64,000 nucleotides of DNA from Pseudomonas graminis (GTDB lineage: Bacteria > Pseudomonadota > Gammaproteobacteria > Pseudomonadales > Pseudomonadaceae), in assembly GCF_002093745.1 (NCBI RefSeq), contig NZ_MTSB01000019.1, forward strand, positions 1 through 64,000, written 5' to 3'. The notes under the pieces are model-generated. The model was not told where the DNA came from. It saw only the letters and a list, made by a program, of their open reading frames with translations, and searched no databases. Below, one piece after another: positions 9,036-18,441 of the stretch (the first letter of the stretch is position 1; each line of letters starts with the position of its first letter). Position numbers and translations under genes: made by a program.

Positions 9036-10691
9036 ATGAAATGGTTTTACGATCTGAAGATTTCCACCAAGCTGATTACCTCGTTTCTGGTGGTTCTGGC
9101 GTTGACCGCAGCGATGGGGGTCTTTGCGATTATCCAGCTCGGCCAGGTCAACCAGGCCGCGCAGGACATCAAGGAAAACTGGATGCCGTCCATGCGGGCG
9201 GCGGCGGGCATGCGCTTCTATGCGGCCAACTACAGGCTCAAGGAAAACCGCCATATCGGCACCGAAGTGGCGCAAGAAAAAGCGCAGGCCGAGCTTGAGG
9301 CTGTGGACGCTCGCAAGCAGTTCGAAACGCGAATGGCGACTTACGAAAAATTGATCGTCAGCGATGCAGATCGCCAACTGTTCAACGCCATCAACGCGTC
9401 GTGGGCGGCCTACCTGAAAATCGGCAATGACCTGTTCGACCTGTCCCGGCAAAACCTGGAGGTACAGGCGCGTACCTTGCTCAGAGGCGAGTCCAAAGTA
9501 CGCTTCGACGAGGTGACCAACGAACTGCAAAAGATGATCGAGCTGAACGATGCAGGCGCGACGGCGGCGGGCGAGAAAGGCACCAGCCTGTACCAGACCG
9601 CCCGTATCTCGATCATCGTGGTACTGATTGCGGCCTTGTTGATCGGTCTGGGCCTGGCGCTGTTCATTGCACGGATCATTTCCCGCCCGCTCAAGGAAGC
9701 CGCCTCTGCCGCCGAGCAATTGGCCGAAGGCAATCTCAACGCTCACATCGGGCACGGTTCCAAAGACGAGACCGGCATGGTGCTCAACGCCATGCGCAAC
9801 ATGGTCGGCAAGCTGTCGCATATCATCGGCGAAGTGCGTAACGCCGCCGACAACCTGGCCAGCGCATCGGAAGAAGTCAGCGCCACGGCGCAGTCGATGA
9901 GCCAGGCCACCAGCGAACAGGCGGCCAGTGTCGAAGAAACCAGCGCATCGGTTGAACAGATGAGCGCCAGCATCAACCAGAACACCGAGAACGCCAAGGT
10001 CACCGACGGCATGGCCAGCAAGGCTGCCAAGGAAGCCACCGACGGCGGCGAATCGGTCCAGCAGACGGTGGTTGCGATGAAGAAGATCGCCCAGCGCATC
10101 AGCATCATCGATGACATCGCCTACCAGACCAACCTTCTCGCGCTCAACGCCGCTATCGAAGCTGCCCGCGCGGGTGAGCATGGTAAAGGCTTCGCCGTGG
10201 TGGCTGCCGAGGTACGCAAGCTGGCAGAACGAAGCCAGATTGCCGCTCAGGAAATCGGCGAGCTGTCTTCCAGCAGCGTGGAAATGGCCGAGAAGGCTGG
10301 CAAGTTGCTGGACGAGATGGTGCCGTCGATCAACAAGACCTCCGACCTGGTGCAGGAAATCAGCGCGGCGTCCGAAGAGCAGGCCGCTGGCGTGGCACAG
10401 ATCAACACGGCCATGACACAGCTCAATCAGGTGACTCAGCAGAACGCCTCGAGCAGCGAAGAACTCGCTGCCACGGCAGAAGAAATGAGCAGCCAGGCCG
10501 AGCAACTGCAGCAATCCATGAGTTTCTTCACCCTCGACGCCTCGCCCAGAACGGCCGCGCAAAGTCACGGTGTCGACAGCCACAACAGCTCACCCCGTCA
10601 GCCGCCACGCCCACCGCAACAGGCGCCACGCAGGGCTTTCGTCCAGAGCACGGCCGGCTCGCCGGACGAATCGGAATTCACGCGTTTCTGA
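9036..10691 (+). CDS. Methyl-accepting chemotaxis protein with four-helix-bundle-type sensor
   Basis: A 551-residue transducer with a strong ribosome-binding site (AAGGAG, 8 nt upstream). TM1 spans about residues 11-33, followed by a helical periplasmic sensor of about 155 residues that looks like a 4HB_MCP domain. TM2 ([20 protein letters not shown]) lies near 190-210 and leads into a HAMP domain ([20 protein letters not shown]). The signalling tip is [20 protein letters not shown]. It ends in a Pro- and Gln-rich tail and the pentapeptide-like ESEFTRF; in other MCPs a C-terminal aromatic tail recruits CheR or CheB. Encoded between cheA and cheW. Ligand unknown. Confidence 0.9.
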   Translation: MKWFYDLKISTKLITSFLVVLALTAAMGVFAIIQLGQVNQAAQDIKENWMPSMRAAAGMRFYAANYRLKENRHIGTEVAQEKAQAELEAVDARKQFETRMATYEKLIVSDADRQLFNAINASWAAYLKIGNDLFDLSRQNLEVQARTLLRGESKVRFDEVTNELQKMIELNDAGATAAGEKGTSLYQTARISIIVVLIAALLIGLGLALFIARIISRPLKEAASAAEQLAEGNLNAHIGHGSKDETGMVLNAMRNMVGKLSHIIGEVRNAADNLASASEEVSATAQSMSQATSEQAASVEETSASVEQMSASINQNTENAKVTDGMASKAAKEATDGGESVQQTVVAMKKIAQRISIIDDIAYQTNLLALNAAIEAARAGEHGKGFAVVAAEVRKLAERSQIAAQEIGELSSSSVEMAEKAGKLLDEMVPSINKTSDLVQEISAASEEQAAGVAQINTAMTQLNQVTQQNASSSEELAATAEEMSSQAEQLQQSMSFFTLDASPRTAAQSHGVDSHNSSPRQPPRPPQQAPRRAFVQSTAGSPDESEFTRF

Positions 10692-10727
10692 TTAACGGCT
10701 TCGATACCGCTTCACTGGGAGAACGAC

Positions 10728-11267
10728 ATGGGCTCATTGGTCACGACTCGACAGGCCGCAACAGCGGTCGAGGAAGAGGCGCAGTACCTGACTTTCATGC
10801 TCGGTGGCGAGATGTTCGCCATCGGCATTCTGGGCATCAAGGAAATCATCGAGTACGGCAGCCTGACCGTCGTGCCGATGATGCCGTCTTTCGTGCGCGG
10901 CGTGATCAACCTGCGCGGCGCCGTGGTGCCCGTGGTTGATCTGTCGGCGCGTTTCGGGCGGCAGAACTCGGACATCACCCGGCGCTCGTGCGTCATCATC
11001 ATCGAAGCCAGTACCGAAGATGGTCAGCCGCAGGATATCGGCTTGCTGGTCGATAACGTCTCGGCAGTACTGGAAATCCCCGCCTCACAGATCGAGCCGC
11101 CGCCCAATTTCGGCGCGCGGATTCGTGCCGATTTCATCAGTGGCATGGCCAAGGTCGATGGCAAGTTCGTGATCGTGCTGGAGGTCGAAAGGGTGCTGTC
11201 CATCGATGAGATGTCCAGCCTGGCCGCAGCAGGTCAGGCGCCCGCTCCCGACCTTGACGCCCATTGA
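10728..11267 (+). CDS. cheW: Chemotaxis coupling protein CheW
   Basis: A 179-residue single CheW domain that bridges MCPs and CheA in the signalling array. The hallmark segments are LTFMLGGEMFAIGILGIKEIIEY, VRGVINLRGAVVPVVDLSARFG and IGLLVDNVSAVLEIPASQIEP. The ribosome-binding site GGGAGA precedes the ATG. The short Pro-rich tail after residue 165 is unremarkable. It lies 10 bp before cheR, in the same operon. The call is secure. Confidence 0.93.
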   Translation: MGSLVTTRQAATAVEEEAQYLTFMLGGEMFAIGILGIKEIIEYGSLTVVPMMPSFVRGVINLRGAVVPVVDLSARFGRQNSDITRRSCVIIIEASTEDGQPQDIGLLVDNVSAVLEIPASQIEPPPNFGARIRADFISGMAKVDGKFVIVLEVERVLSIDEMSSLAAAGQAPAPDLDAH

Positions 11268-11276
11268 GGCCTGAGC

Positions 11277-12086
11277 ATGGCTGACACGGCGTCGCTCAAT
11301 GATCACGAATTCAGCCAGTTTCAGTCCTGGCTGTATCGCGCTGCGGGCATCAAACTGACCCCGGCCAAGAAAGCACTGGTTGCAGGCCGCCTGTTCAAAC
11401 GCCTCAAGCATTACGAACTGGACAGCTATGGCGAGTACTTCAAGCTGATCATGACCGACCAGCGCAATGGCGAACTGCAAATTGCGCTGGATTTGCTGAC
11501 CACCAACGAAACCTACTTTTTCCGCGAACCCAAGCACTTTGATTTTCTGCGCCAGCATGTACTGCCCAAGGTGTTGCCGGGCAAGGCATTCAGGGTCTGG
11601 AGCGCGGCAAGCTCGTCGGGTGAAGAACCCTACAGCCTGGCAATGACGCTGGCGGAAGAACTGGGCACCACGCCTTGGGAGGTCATCGGCTCGGACATCA
11701 GCACCCGCGTACTGAGCAAGGCACGCAGCGGCCATTACCCGATGGAACGCACCGAAACGCTTCCGCAACCTTTGCTGTTCAAATATTGTCTGAAGGGTAT
11801 AGGTCGCCAGGAGGGCACCTTCCTGATCGACAAATCGCTGCGCAGCCGGGTCAGCTTTGTGCAAGTCAATCTCAATGAAACCCTCCCTGACCTGGGCGAG
11901 TTCGATGTGATTTTCTTGCGTAACGTGATGATTTACTTCGATCAGGAAACCAAAAGCAAAGTGGTGGCGCGGCTGATACCGCGTCTCAAACCCGGTGGCT
12001 ATTTCATCATCAGCCACTCGGAAAGCCTGAACGGTGTGAACGACATGTTGAAAATGGTCTCCCCCTCGATTTACCGCAAACCATGA
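11277..12086 (+). CDS. cheR: Chemotaxis methyltransferase CheR
   Basis: A 269-residue SAM-dependent enzyme that methylates glutamates on MCPs during adaptation. It has the N-terminal helical CheR domain (FSQFQSWLYRAAGIKLTPAKK), the linker LLTTNETYFFREPKHFDFL, the SAM-binding loop VWSAASSSGEEPYSLAM, and the conserved FDVIFLRNVMIYFDQETK. Length is usual for CheR (about 270-290). Its stop overlaps the cheD start (ATGA), so CheR and CheD are translationally coupled. Confidence 0.94.
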   Translation: MADTASLNDHEFSQFQSWLYRAAGIKLTPAKKALVAGRLFKRLKHYELDSYGEYFKLIMTDQRNGELQIALDLLTTNETYFFREPKHFDFLRQHVLPKVLPGKAFRVWSAASSSGEEPYSLAMTLAEELGTTPWEVIGSDISTRVLSKARSGHYPMERTETLPQPLLFKYCLKGIGRQEGTFLIDKSLRSRVSFVQVNLNETLPDLGEFDVIFLRNVMIYFDQETKSKVVARLIPRLKPGGYFIISHSESLNGVNDMLKMVSPSIYRKP

Positions 12087-12616
12087 ACAAGCCCGTCGGC
12101 GTAGCCGAGAGAGTACTGGCGCCCGGCGACGTGGTCTTTGAGACCCGGCCGACCCGATTGCGCACGCTGCTGGGGTCCTGTGTGGCGATCACCTTCTGGC
12201 ACCCGCACAGGCACATTGGCGGCATGTGCCATTTCATGCTGCCCGGCCGCATCCGTGCGCATCAGCCACTGGACGGCAAATACGGCGATGAGGCGATGGA
12301 AATACTGATACGCCACGCACTGGCCAACGGCACCTTTCCGGAGGAGTATCAGGTCAAGCTGTTCGGCGGCGGCGAGATGTTCCCTGCACAACGCCTCGAC
12401 AACAACATGCATAACGTTGCCTATCGAAACATCCATGCAGCGCTTGCACTGGCCGGGCAGCATCATCTGCAACTGGTGGCTCAGGACCTGGGCAGCACCG
12501 GTCATCGCAACATCATCTTCGACCTGTGGGACGGAAACGTATGGGTCAGGCACCAACCAATGGATGTAATTGAAAAAGATGCCAAACAAAAAAATCAGCG
12601 TATTGCTGGTCGATGA
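12083..12616 (+). CDS. cheD: Chemoreceptor glutamine deamidase CheD
   Basis: A 177-residue CheD. It converts specific glutamines on MCPs to glutamate and can bind CheY-P phosphatases in some species. The catalytic Cys lies in [24 protein letters not shown] (Cys in GSC) and the catalytic His in [13 protein letters not shown]. The segment [10 protein letters not shown] is also diagnostic. The gene is coupled to cheR by an ATGA overlap and runs 38 bases into cheB. Presence of CheD is typical of the second Pseudomonas chemotaxis cluster. Confidence 0.92.
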   Translation: MNKPVGVAERVLAPGDVVFETRPTRLRTLLGSCVAITFWHPHRHIGGMCHFMLPGRIRAHQPLDGKYGDEAMEILIRHALANGTFPEEYQVKLFGGGEMFPAQRLDNNMHNVAYRNIHAALALAGQHHLQLVAQDLGSTGHRNIIFDLWDGNVWVRHQPMDVIEKDAKQKNQRIAGR

Positions 12617-13655
12617 TTCGGCTGTCGTTCGCCAGGTACTCGTGGCAATCCTCAACGACACACCCGACATTCACGTCATGGGCGCGGCGTCAGATCCGAT
12701 ATTTGCCATGAGCAAACTGGCCCAGGAGTGGCCGGACGTTATCGTGCTGGACGTTGAAATGCCGCGCATGGACGGCATCACGTTCCTGAAAAAAATCATG
12801 AGCGAGCGGCCCACGCCGGTGGTGATCTGCTCTTCGCTGACTCAGAAAGGCGCGGAAACGTCGCTGCAAGCGCTGTCTGCCGGGGCCGTGGAAGTCATCA
12901 CGAAACCCACGACCGGCCTGAAAAGCTTTCTGATCGAGTCCGCTGCGTCGCTGGTCGGGGCGATTCGCGCAGCCGCGAATTCCAATGTCAAAAATCTTGG
13001 AAAACGCGCCGCCGCACCGGTATTGAACCCCGCCAGCAAATTCACTGCCGACGCCATTCTGCCGGCTGCCAGCGGCCACGCAATGGCCCAGACCACTGAA
13101 CGCATCGTTGCCATCGGCACATCGACGGGGGGCACTCAGGCACTGGAGGCGGTACTGACCGCCCTGCCCCGCGTCTGCCCCGGCATGGTGATCGTCCAGC
13201 ACATGCCGGAGAAATTCACCGCCTCGTTCGCCGAGCGTCTCAACGGCCTGTGTCAGATCGAAGTACGCGAAGCCCGCCACAACGACCGTATCCTGCCCGG
13301 CCTGGCGCTGATCGCCCCCGGCGGCAAACACATGATGGTGACCCGCAGCGGCGCCTACTACCACGTTCAGGTCATCGACGGCCCGCTGGTCAACCGGCAC
13401 CGTCCTTCCGTGGACGTGCTGTTTCGCTCGGTCGCCAAGTTCGCCGGCAAAAACGCCACCGGCATCATCATGACCGGCATGGGCGACGACGGCGCACGCG
13501 GCCTCAAGGAAATGCTGGATGCCGGCAGCTCGACAGTGGCGCAGGACGAGGCCAGTTGCGTGGTGTTCGGCATGCCCAAGGAAGCGATCAAACTGAATGC
13601 TGCGCAGAGGATCATTCCGTTGCAGGAGATTCATCAGGTGATCTTGCACAGGTGA
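12579..13655 (+). CDS. cheB: Chemotaxis methylesterase response regulator CheB
   Basis: A 358-residue two-domain protein. The start is placed at the ATG at 12579; an in-frame TTG lies 9 bp earlier. The receiver domain has D12-D13, phosphoacceptor D58 ([11 protein letters not shown]) and the KPT segment. After a linker, the methylesterase domain has the catalytic triad: Ser in [11 protein letters not shown], His in [10 protein letters not shown] and Asp in [11 protein letters not shown]. It removes methyl groups from MCPs once phosphorylated by CheA. It is the last gene of the operon and overlaps cheD. Confidence 0.94.
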   Translation: MPNKKISVLLVDDSAVVRQVLVAILNDTPDIHVMGAASDPIFAMSKLAQEWPDVIVLDVEMPRMDGITFLKKIMSERPTPVVICSSLTQKGAETSLQALSAGAVEVITKPTTGLKSFLIESAASLVGAIRAAANSNVKNLGKRAAAPVLNPASKFTADAILPAASGHAMAQTTERIVAIGTSTGGTQALEAVLTALPRVCPGMVIVQHMPEKFTASFAERLNGLCQIEVREARHNDRILPGLALIAPGGKHMMVTRSGAYYHVQVIDGPLVNRHRPSVDVLFRSVAKFAGKNATGIIMTGMGDDGARGLKEMLDAGSSTVAQDEASCVVFGMPKEAIKLNAAQRIIPLQEIHQVILHR

Positions 13656-13797
13656 TGCGATACGCGATGCCGCGCCAGATGACTGCACTTTAATATCGCG
13701 AGAAGACACCCGTACACGCGTACTGCCTGGTTTCAGCACACCTTGTGTTGAAGATCAGGGGCTGGCGCGATTAAACACGCCTCGGCCTGCGCTCGGT

Positions 13798-15414
13798 TCA
13801 AGGTGTATTCATCACTCGGCTTTCGCGAACCGCCAGCAGATTCAGCCGCAACTCCGAAGGCCGCAGCGGCTTGGAGAGTACGGACACTTCCGCCCCCTGC
13901 ATCGACTCAAGCACCACGTCTATCTCGCGCCCGGTCACGATGAGCGCCGGTACGTCCCAGCCTCGGGCGGCTCTTATACTTTCGATGCAATCAAGGCCGT
14001 TGGCTGTGGTGCCCAGATCGTAATCGGCAACAATGATGTCGCAATCGGTGGTCAGCCCTTCTGCAGAACGGGCGGTCTGGACTTCGCACCCCCATCTTTC
14101 CAGCAGCGCAGCAGTGGCCATCAGCACATTGTTGTCGTCTTCCACCAGACAGATCCTGACGCCTTTGAGCAGGCTATCGCCCAATACCTTTTTGCGGGCG
14201 GGCCTCACCGGTGCGCTTGCCTCTTCAAGCCCATGAATGGTCACTGTCGTGCCCCGGTCGACCCGGGAATCGATGCTGATCTGCACACTCAGAATCTGGC
14301 TGAGCCGTTTGACGATGGATAACCCAAGCCCTACACCTTCCACGTCCTTGTCGCGGACATGCCGAATCCGATAGAACTCGTCACAGACTCTGGGCAGATG
14401 TTCAGCCGCGATACCGCGCCCCTGATCATGCACGCTGATGGACAAGCGTCCGTTGTGGCGACGCACACCGATCAGCACCGGATGTTCGGGGGCATATTTG
14501 AGCGCGTTGGACAGAATGTTCTGCACCATCGTGGCAAGCAATGTGGCATCGACTCTGACCCAGCGCCGACAAGGCCGGACTCTCAACTCCACGCCGGCCC
14601 AACGAGCAGCCGCCGTGTTTTGCTGAGCGATGTCATTGAGCATTTCGCCCAGATTGATCACGTCTGACTTGGCCGATACCTTGCCGCTGTCCAGCGTGTA
14701 GATATCCAGAATCGAGCGGAACAACTGCGAAACGTTGTGCAGGGAACGGTCGATGTTGTCGACCAGTTGACGTTCATACTCGCCAAGCGGACTTGAGCGC
14801 AGGCACGCGGTGAACATGCCGATAGAGTGAATGGGCTGGCGTAGATCGTGGCTTGCCTGAGCCAGAAAACGCTCTTTTTCACGGTTGGCGACGGTCGCCT
14901 GTTCCGAGGCCTGACGAGTTCTCACCAATAAGATATGGGCGTAGACAGGCACCAGAATGGTGACAGCGACCAGCATCAGCACCATGAACGGCTGCGCCTG
15001 CCAGTAGGGCGTCAGTTGATAGATGATCATTATGGCAATCAGCGCCAGCGATGCAGCAATGGCGAGGTAACGCGAGCCGAAGCGCATGCCGTTGCCCAGG
15101 GTGACCCAGACCATCACACTGAAAATCGGCAGCGTCGCCTCTCCTCCCACCACCAGGCCTACAGAAATGCCGGTGTAGTCATGGACCATCCCGAAAACGC
15201 GGCGGGCTGGAAACACCCCCGGGTAGCTGATGATGTGCTGGCGCAGGATCAAAGAAACCACCAGGAAGCCTGCGTAGTAAAGAATGATCGGCTCATACTT
15301 CGCTACGTCGAGCCCTGGCAGAAAGCCGACCAGTGATACATAAGTGATCGCAAACGTCGCGACGATCAGCCGGAGCGTGGCCTGATCCAGTTCAGCGTTT
15401 TTCCGGTCTTTCAT
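13798..15414 (-). CDS. Hybrid sensor histidine kinase/response regulator, membrane-bound (paralogue 1)
   Basis: A 538-residue protein. The ATG at 15414 (GAGGTGG six bases upstream) is preferred over one at 15519. The first 170 residues hold about six membrane helices with little periplasmic loop. Next come a HisKA domain with H189 in FLAQASHDLRQPIHS, a HATPase domain (NILSNALKYAPEHPVL, DQGRGI, EGVGLGLSIVKRL), and a C-terminal receiver with D464 in VADYDLG and Lys in SKPLRP. It is closely similar to the kinase at 16477, with the same architecture, the same FLAQASHDLRQPIHS box and a near-identical HATPase. It is divergent from the regulator at 15717. No HPt domain is encoded nearby. Stimulus unknown. 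Confidence 0.87.
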   Translation of the reverse strand: MKDRKNAELDQATLRLIVATFAITYVSLVGFLPGLDVAKYEPIILYYAGFLVVSLILRQHIISYPGVFPARRVFGMVHDYTGISVGLVVGGEATLPIFSVMVWVTLGNGMRFGSRYLAIAASLALIAIMIIYQLTPYWQAQPFMVLMLVAVTILVPVYAHILLVRTRQASEQATVANREKERFLAQASHDLRQPIHSIGMFTACLRSSPLGEYERQLVDNIDRSLHNVSQLFRSILDIYTLDSGKVSAKSDVINLGEMLNDIAQQNTAAARWAGVELRVRPCRRWVRVDATLLATMVQNILSNALKYAPEHPVLIGVRRHNGRLSISVHDQGRGIAAEHLPRVCDEFYRIRHVRDKDVEGVGLGLSIVKRLSQILSVQISIDSRVDRGTTVTIHGLEEASAPVRPARKKVLGDSLLKGVRICLVEDDNNVLMATAALLERWGCEVQTARSAEGLTTDCDIIVADYDLGTTANGLDCIESIRAARGWDVPALIVTGREIDVVLESMQGAEVSVLSKPLRPSELRLNLLAVRESRVMNTP

Positions 15415-15647
15415 CAACCCACCTCGTTTTATTGGGGGTTCAAGCCACTCAACGAGCGGCCACAGGTGACGATCGTTACTATGTTTAAGCGCATGTCCCG
15501 ACAGGATCGAGTGCAGCACATGCCTCTACCTCGCCACGTTGCGCAAGCAACTTAGTCAAACTTTCAACAACGCCATTATATGGCTAGCATCCTGTAATCC
15601 AGCCTTTCCATATCCCCGTCATAGAGCACAAATAAATACGCTAAATG

Positions 15648-15679
15648 TGTATCGCACACGATACATATTGTTTGTATCG
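15648..15679. promoter_or_regulatory. Triple TGTATCG half-site between the kinase and its response regulator
   Basis: Three copies of one heptamer occur in 32 bp: TGTATCG at 15648-15654, its reverse complement CGATACA at 15659-15665, and TGTATCG again at 15673-15679. They form two overlapping palindromes with 4- and 7-bp spacers. The cluster lies 38 bp upstream of the response-regulator start and overlaps a possible -10 (TATGAT at 15682). NarL-type regulators bind paired heptamers, so autoregulation is a reasonable inference. The rest of 15415-15716 shows no gene. Confidence 0.55.
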
Positions 15680-15716
15680 AGTATGATTACCCGTCTTGAC
15701 ATTCGGAAGCAGAGGC

Positions 15717-16340
15717 ATGGCGTGCAGAATCATAGTGGCTGACGACCACCCCCTATTTCGCGAAGGCATGTTACGTACCCTCGAACGTCTACTGCCGGAA
15801 GCCATCATTGAACAGGCCGGAAACTTCAATGAGGTGCTGACCCTCGCACGCTCGGGTGACGAAGTCGACACACTGATTCTGGACCTGCGCTTTCCCGGAC
15901 TGGACTCCATGCAAACCATTGCCGAACTGCGCAATGAATTCCGCCGCACGTCCATCATCGTAGTGTCGATGATCGATGACCCCGAAACCATCGCTCAGGT
16001 CATGTCGAACGGGGCCGATGGCTTTATCGGCAAGAACATTGACCCACAGGATATAACCGACTCCATCGTCGCCATCCGGCAGGGCGAAGTCGTCGTCAAA
16101 TACAAGTCCGAAGGCTCGATTTTCAACGAGTCAGCGGTTAACGCTCTCAGCCCTCTTACTGCCCGTCAGAAACAAGTCCTGAGCCTGGTGGCCGCCGGCA
16201 AAACCAACAAGGAGATCGCCAAGGACCTGGGCATCTCGCCCTTCACGGTGCGGATACACGTTTCCAGCCTCCTCAAGGTGCTGGGCGTGTCCACCCGATC
16301 AGCGGCGGCGGCGCAATTCTCCAGCCTGGCGATCAAGTAA
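15717..16340 (+). CDS. NarL/LuxR-family response regulator
   Basis: A 207-residue two-domain regulator. The ATG at 15717 is favoured over a TTG at 15696, since GGAAG lies 8 nt upstream. The receiver carries D9-D10 and phosphoacceptor D56 (LILDLRFPGLD), with the conserved Lys in IGKNID. The C-terminal helix-turn-helix is LSPLTARQKQVLSLVAAGKT followed by NKEIAKDLGISPFTVRIHVS. It lies between two paralogous hybrid kinases and is the obvious output of both. It is the best candidate to bind the TGTATCG cluster and/or the TAGTACA palindromes in front of the four envelope genes downstream. Target binding is inference. Confidence 0.9.
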   Translation: MACRIIVADDHPLFREGMLRTLERLLPEAIIEQAGNFNEVLTLARSGDEVDTLILDLRFPGLDSMQTIAELRNEFRRTSIIVVSMIDDPETIAQVMSNGADGFIGKNIDPQDITDSIVAIRQGEVVVKYKSEGSIFNESAVNALSPLTARQKQVLSLVAAGKTNKEIAKDLGISPFTVRIHVSSLLKVLGVSTRSAAAAQFSSLAIK

Positions 16341-16476
16341 GCGCCTGTAAGAAACTCGCCAACCGCCGGGTTCAAAGGTTGAAAACACCCTCGTCTGTGC
16401 AAATCGCTGTACCATTTCCGACGCACTGAAAACCTGACTTGCCTCCCGGCCCTACTGGACTGACCAGGAAAACGCG

Positions 16477-18132
16477 ATGTCGATTCTCTCCAGTTCCAGA
16501 GACCTGGAAATGATTCAGGCGCTGCTGCGCATGGCCGTTATTGCCACGTCTTCGCTCTATGCATTGATCATGTATGCACTGGGCGACATGTCCAGCAGCC
16601 GCATGTGGGTAATTCTTGGCTATTGCCTGGCCTTTGCTATCGTCGGTGTGGGTTTGATCTGGCGTATTGCAGCGCGCCCCGGAGTTTCAACGCGGCGCAG
16701 AATGTTCGCGCTGGTGGTCGACAACCTGGCCGGGATCGTCACCATTACCGTGGGGGGCGAACCCATGCTGCCCGTCTATTCGGTGATGCTCAGCATGACG
16801 GTCGGCTATGGCATGCGCTACGGGCGCAATTACCTGTTGCTCGCCACCGGTTTTGCCTTGGCATCGTTATGCCTGATCATTCAGCTCACGCCCTTCCTGC
16901 AGGAGCATCCTGCCGTGGCGGTCATGATGATCCTGACAATGTTGGTGCTGCCATTATTCGTTTATTTCCTGCTTTCGCGACTGCACATTGCCCTGAATGA
17001 AACCCAGGCGGCCAATGAGGCCAAATCACGTTTTCTGGCCCAGGCCAGCCATGACCTGCGCCAGCCGATCCACTCCATCAGCCTGTTTACTGCGTGCTTG
17101 CGCGACGCGTCATTGGGTACGGACGAGCGCCGCCTGGTGGATAACATTGATCGGGCCCTCAGCGCTGTAGAACAGCTTTTCCGCTCGCTGCTGGACATTT
17201 ACACCCTTAATCAGGGAGAGGTGAATCCACGCCTCGAAACGGTTGATGTCAGCGCACTGTTAAGCGGTCTGGCCAGCCAGAACAGTGAGGCCGCCACTTG
17301 GGCGGGGGTCGAGATACGCGTGCGACCGTGTCGGCAATACATACACAGCGACCCGGCGCTGCTGCGCACACTGCTACAAAACCTGATCTCGAACGCCTTC
17401 AAGTACGCCCCTGGCAAACCCTTGCTCATTGCCTGCCGACCACGCGGGAAGACACTGGATATCGGCGTCTACGACATGGGCCGTGGTATCCCGCAGGCGC
17501 ATCTTCCACATCTGTGCAACGAGTTTTATCGCGTGCGCGAAGAGCGCGATCAGGACATCGAAGGTGTCGGGCTCGGGCTCAGTATCGTCAAGCGCATCGC
17601 CAGCCTGCTGAAACTGGACCTGCGCATTGACTCACGCCTGAATAAAGGCACGGCGGTGGTTATCAGCGGGCTGCCGATCGTTGCTGCACAACATGTTGCG
17701 CGCCTGCCGGAGATCGACTGGAACAAACGCTTATTAGGGGGGTTACGTGTCCTGCTGATCGAGGACAATGACAACGTGCTGCAGGCCACCGCCATGCTGT
17801 TGCGTAAATGGGGTTGCGAAGTCCAGACCGCTTCCGCCATCCCTCAAGCGAGCGTCGATTGCGATCTGGTCGTTACCGACTTCGACCTGGACCGGAGCGC
17901 TACAGGTGCAGATTGCATCAGCTACCTGAGCGAGCTGCACGGCCGCCGGATACCGGCCATCGTCATCACCGGCCACGAGATTCAACAGGTACAGCAATCC
18001 CTGAATGACCCACAGATCCCGGTCCTGTCCAAACCGGTGAGGCCCGCAGAACTGCGCTCACTGTTGCTGAGTTTCAAGATGGATCTGCTGCAAGCGGCGA
18101 CTCCCGACAGGGCATCCCTTGCCGGGTCATGA
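16477..18132 (+). CDS. Hybrid sensor histidine kinase/response regulator, membrane-bound (paralogue 2)
   Basis: A 551-residue paralogue of the kinase at 13798-15414. About six membrane helices lie in residues 15-165. H192 is in FLAQASHDLRQPIHS; the HATPase boxes are NLISNAFKYAPGKP, DMGRGIPQ and EGVGLGLSIVKRI; the C-terminal receiver has D468 in VTDFDLD and Lys in SKPVRP. It lies 137 bp downstream of the response regulator in the same orientation and so probably shares its transcript. Divergence in the membrane part with conservation of the kinase core suggests two sensors that feed one regulator. Signal unknown. Confidence 0.87.
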   Translation: MSILSSSRDLEMIQALLRMAVIATSSLYALIMYALGDMSSSRMWVILGYCLAFAIVGVGLIWRIAARPGVSTRRRMFALVVDNLAGIVTITVGGEPMLPVYSVMLSMTVGYGMRYGRNYLLLATGFALASLCLIIQLTPFLQEHPAVAVMMILTMLVLPLFVYFLLSRLHIALNETQAANEAKSRFLAQASHDLRQPIHSISLFTACLRDASLGTDERRLVDNIDRALSAVEQLFRSLLDIYTLNQGEVNPRLETVDVSALLSGLASQNSEAATWAGVEIRVRPCRQYIHSDPALLRTLLQNLISNAFKYAPGKPLLIACRPRGKTLDIGVYDMGRGIPQAHLPHLCNEFYRVREERDQDIEGVGLGLSIVKRIASLLKLDLRIDSRLNKGTAVVISGLPIVAAQHVARLPEIDWNKRLLGGLRVLLIEDNDNVLQATAMLLRKWGCEVQTASAIPQASVDCDLVVTDFDLDRSATGADCISYLSELHGRRIPAIVITGHEIQQVQQSLNDPQIPVLSKPVRPAELRSLLLSFKMDLLQAATPDRASLAGS

Positions 18133-18149
18133 GTGCGATGGGCAACTAA

Positions 18150-18226
18150 GGCTCTGTACGAAAAGTCGGCGAGCGAAGGTCAGGCAAGGCAAAATCACCG
18201 AGTGCAGCCACTTTATGTACAGAGCC
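18150..18226. mobile_element. 77-bp MITE-like element with inverted terminal repeats
   Basis: The element begins GGCTCTGTACGAAAAGT and ends with the reverse complement of GGCTCTGTACATAAAGT: 10 perfect terminal bases, then 2 mismatches, then 5 matches. It holds no coding capacity and lies just after the second kinase gene. The ends look like those of a DDE-transposase insertion sequence with the interior deleted. No clear target duplication is visible. It may also fold into a transcript-end hairpin. Confidence 0.6.
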
Positions 18227-18271
18227 CAGTTTGCGCACATATTCTGAGTCATCATGCGCGCCGTACCGCGC

Positions 18272-18287
18272 TAGTACACCTGTACTA
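18272..18287. promoter_or_regulatory. TAGTACA-N2-TGTACTA operator, copy 1 (perfect)
   Basis: A perfect 7-2-7 palindrome, TAGTACA-CC-TGTACTA, centred about 160 bp upstream of the lipoprotein gene at 18442. It is the only perfect member of a set of four, each in front of one of four neighbouring genes. Confidence 0.65.
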
Positions 18288-18441
18288 TAGTTGATCTTTA
18301 TACCGGTGCCCTAAGCTAAGCGTTAAACGACTTCAGCAAACATGAAACGTTGCAAAGCCTCTGTTCATTCACGCTTTGCCGCACGTTTCTGTCTGCCTGT
18401 AAAAGATCTTAATAACAGGCTTACCTTCAGGGGCAATCGGC

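Noticed and set aside
8946..10583. 545-codon open frame opposite the second chemotaxis MCP
   Set aside because: It is a high-GC antisense shadow. The plus-strand frame shows a complete MCP with all motifs; the antisense product is low-complexity and rich in His/Arg/Gly.
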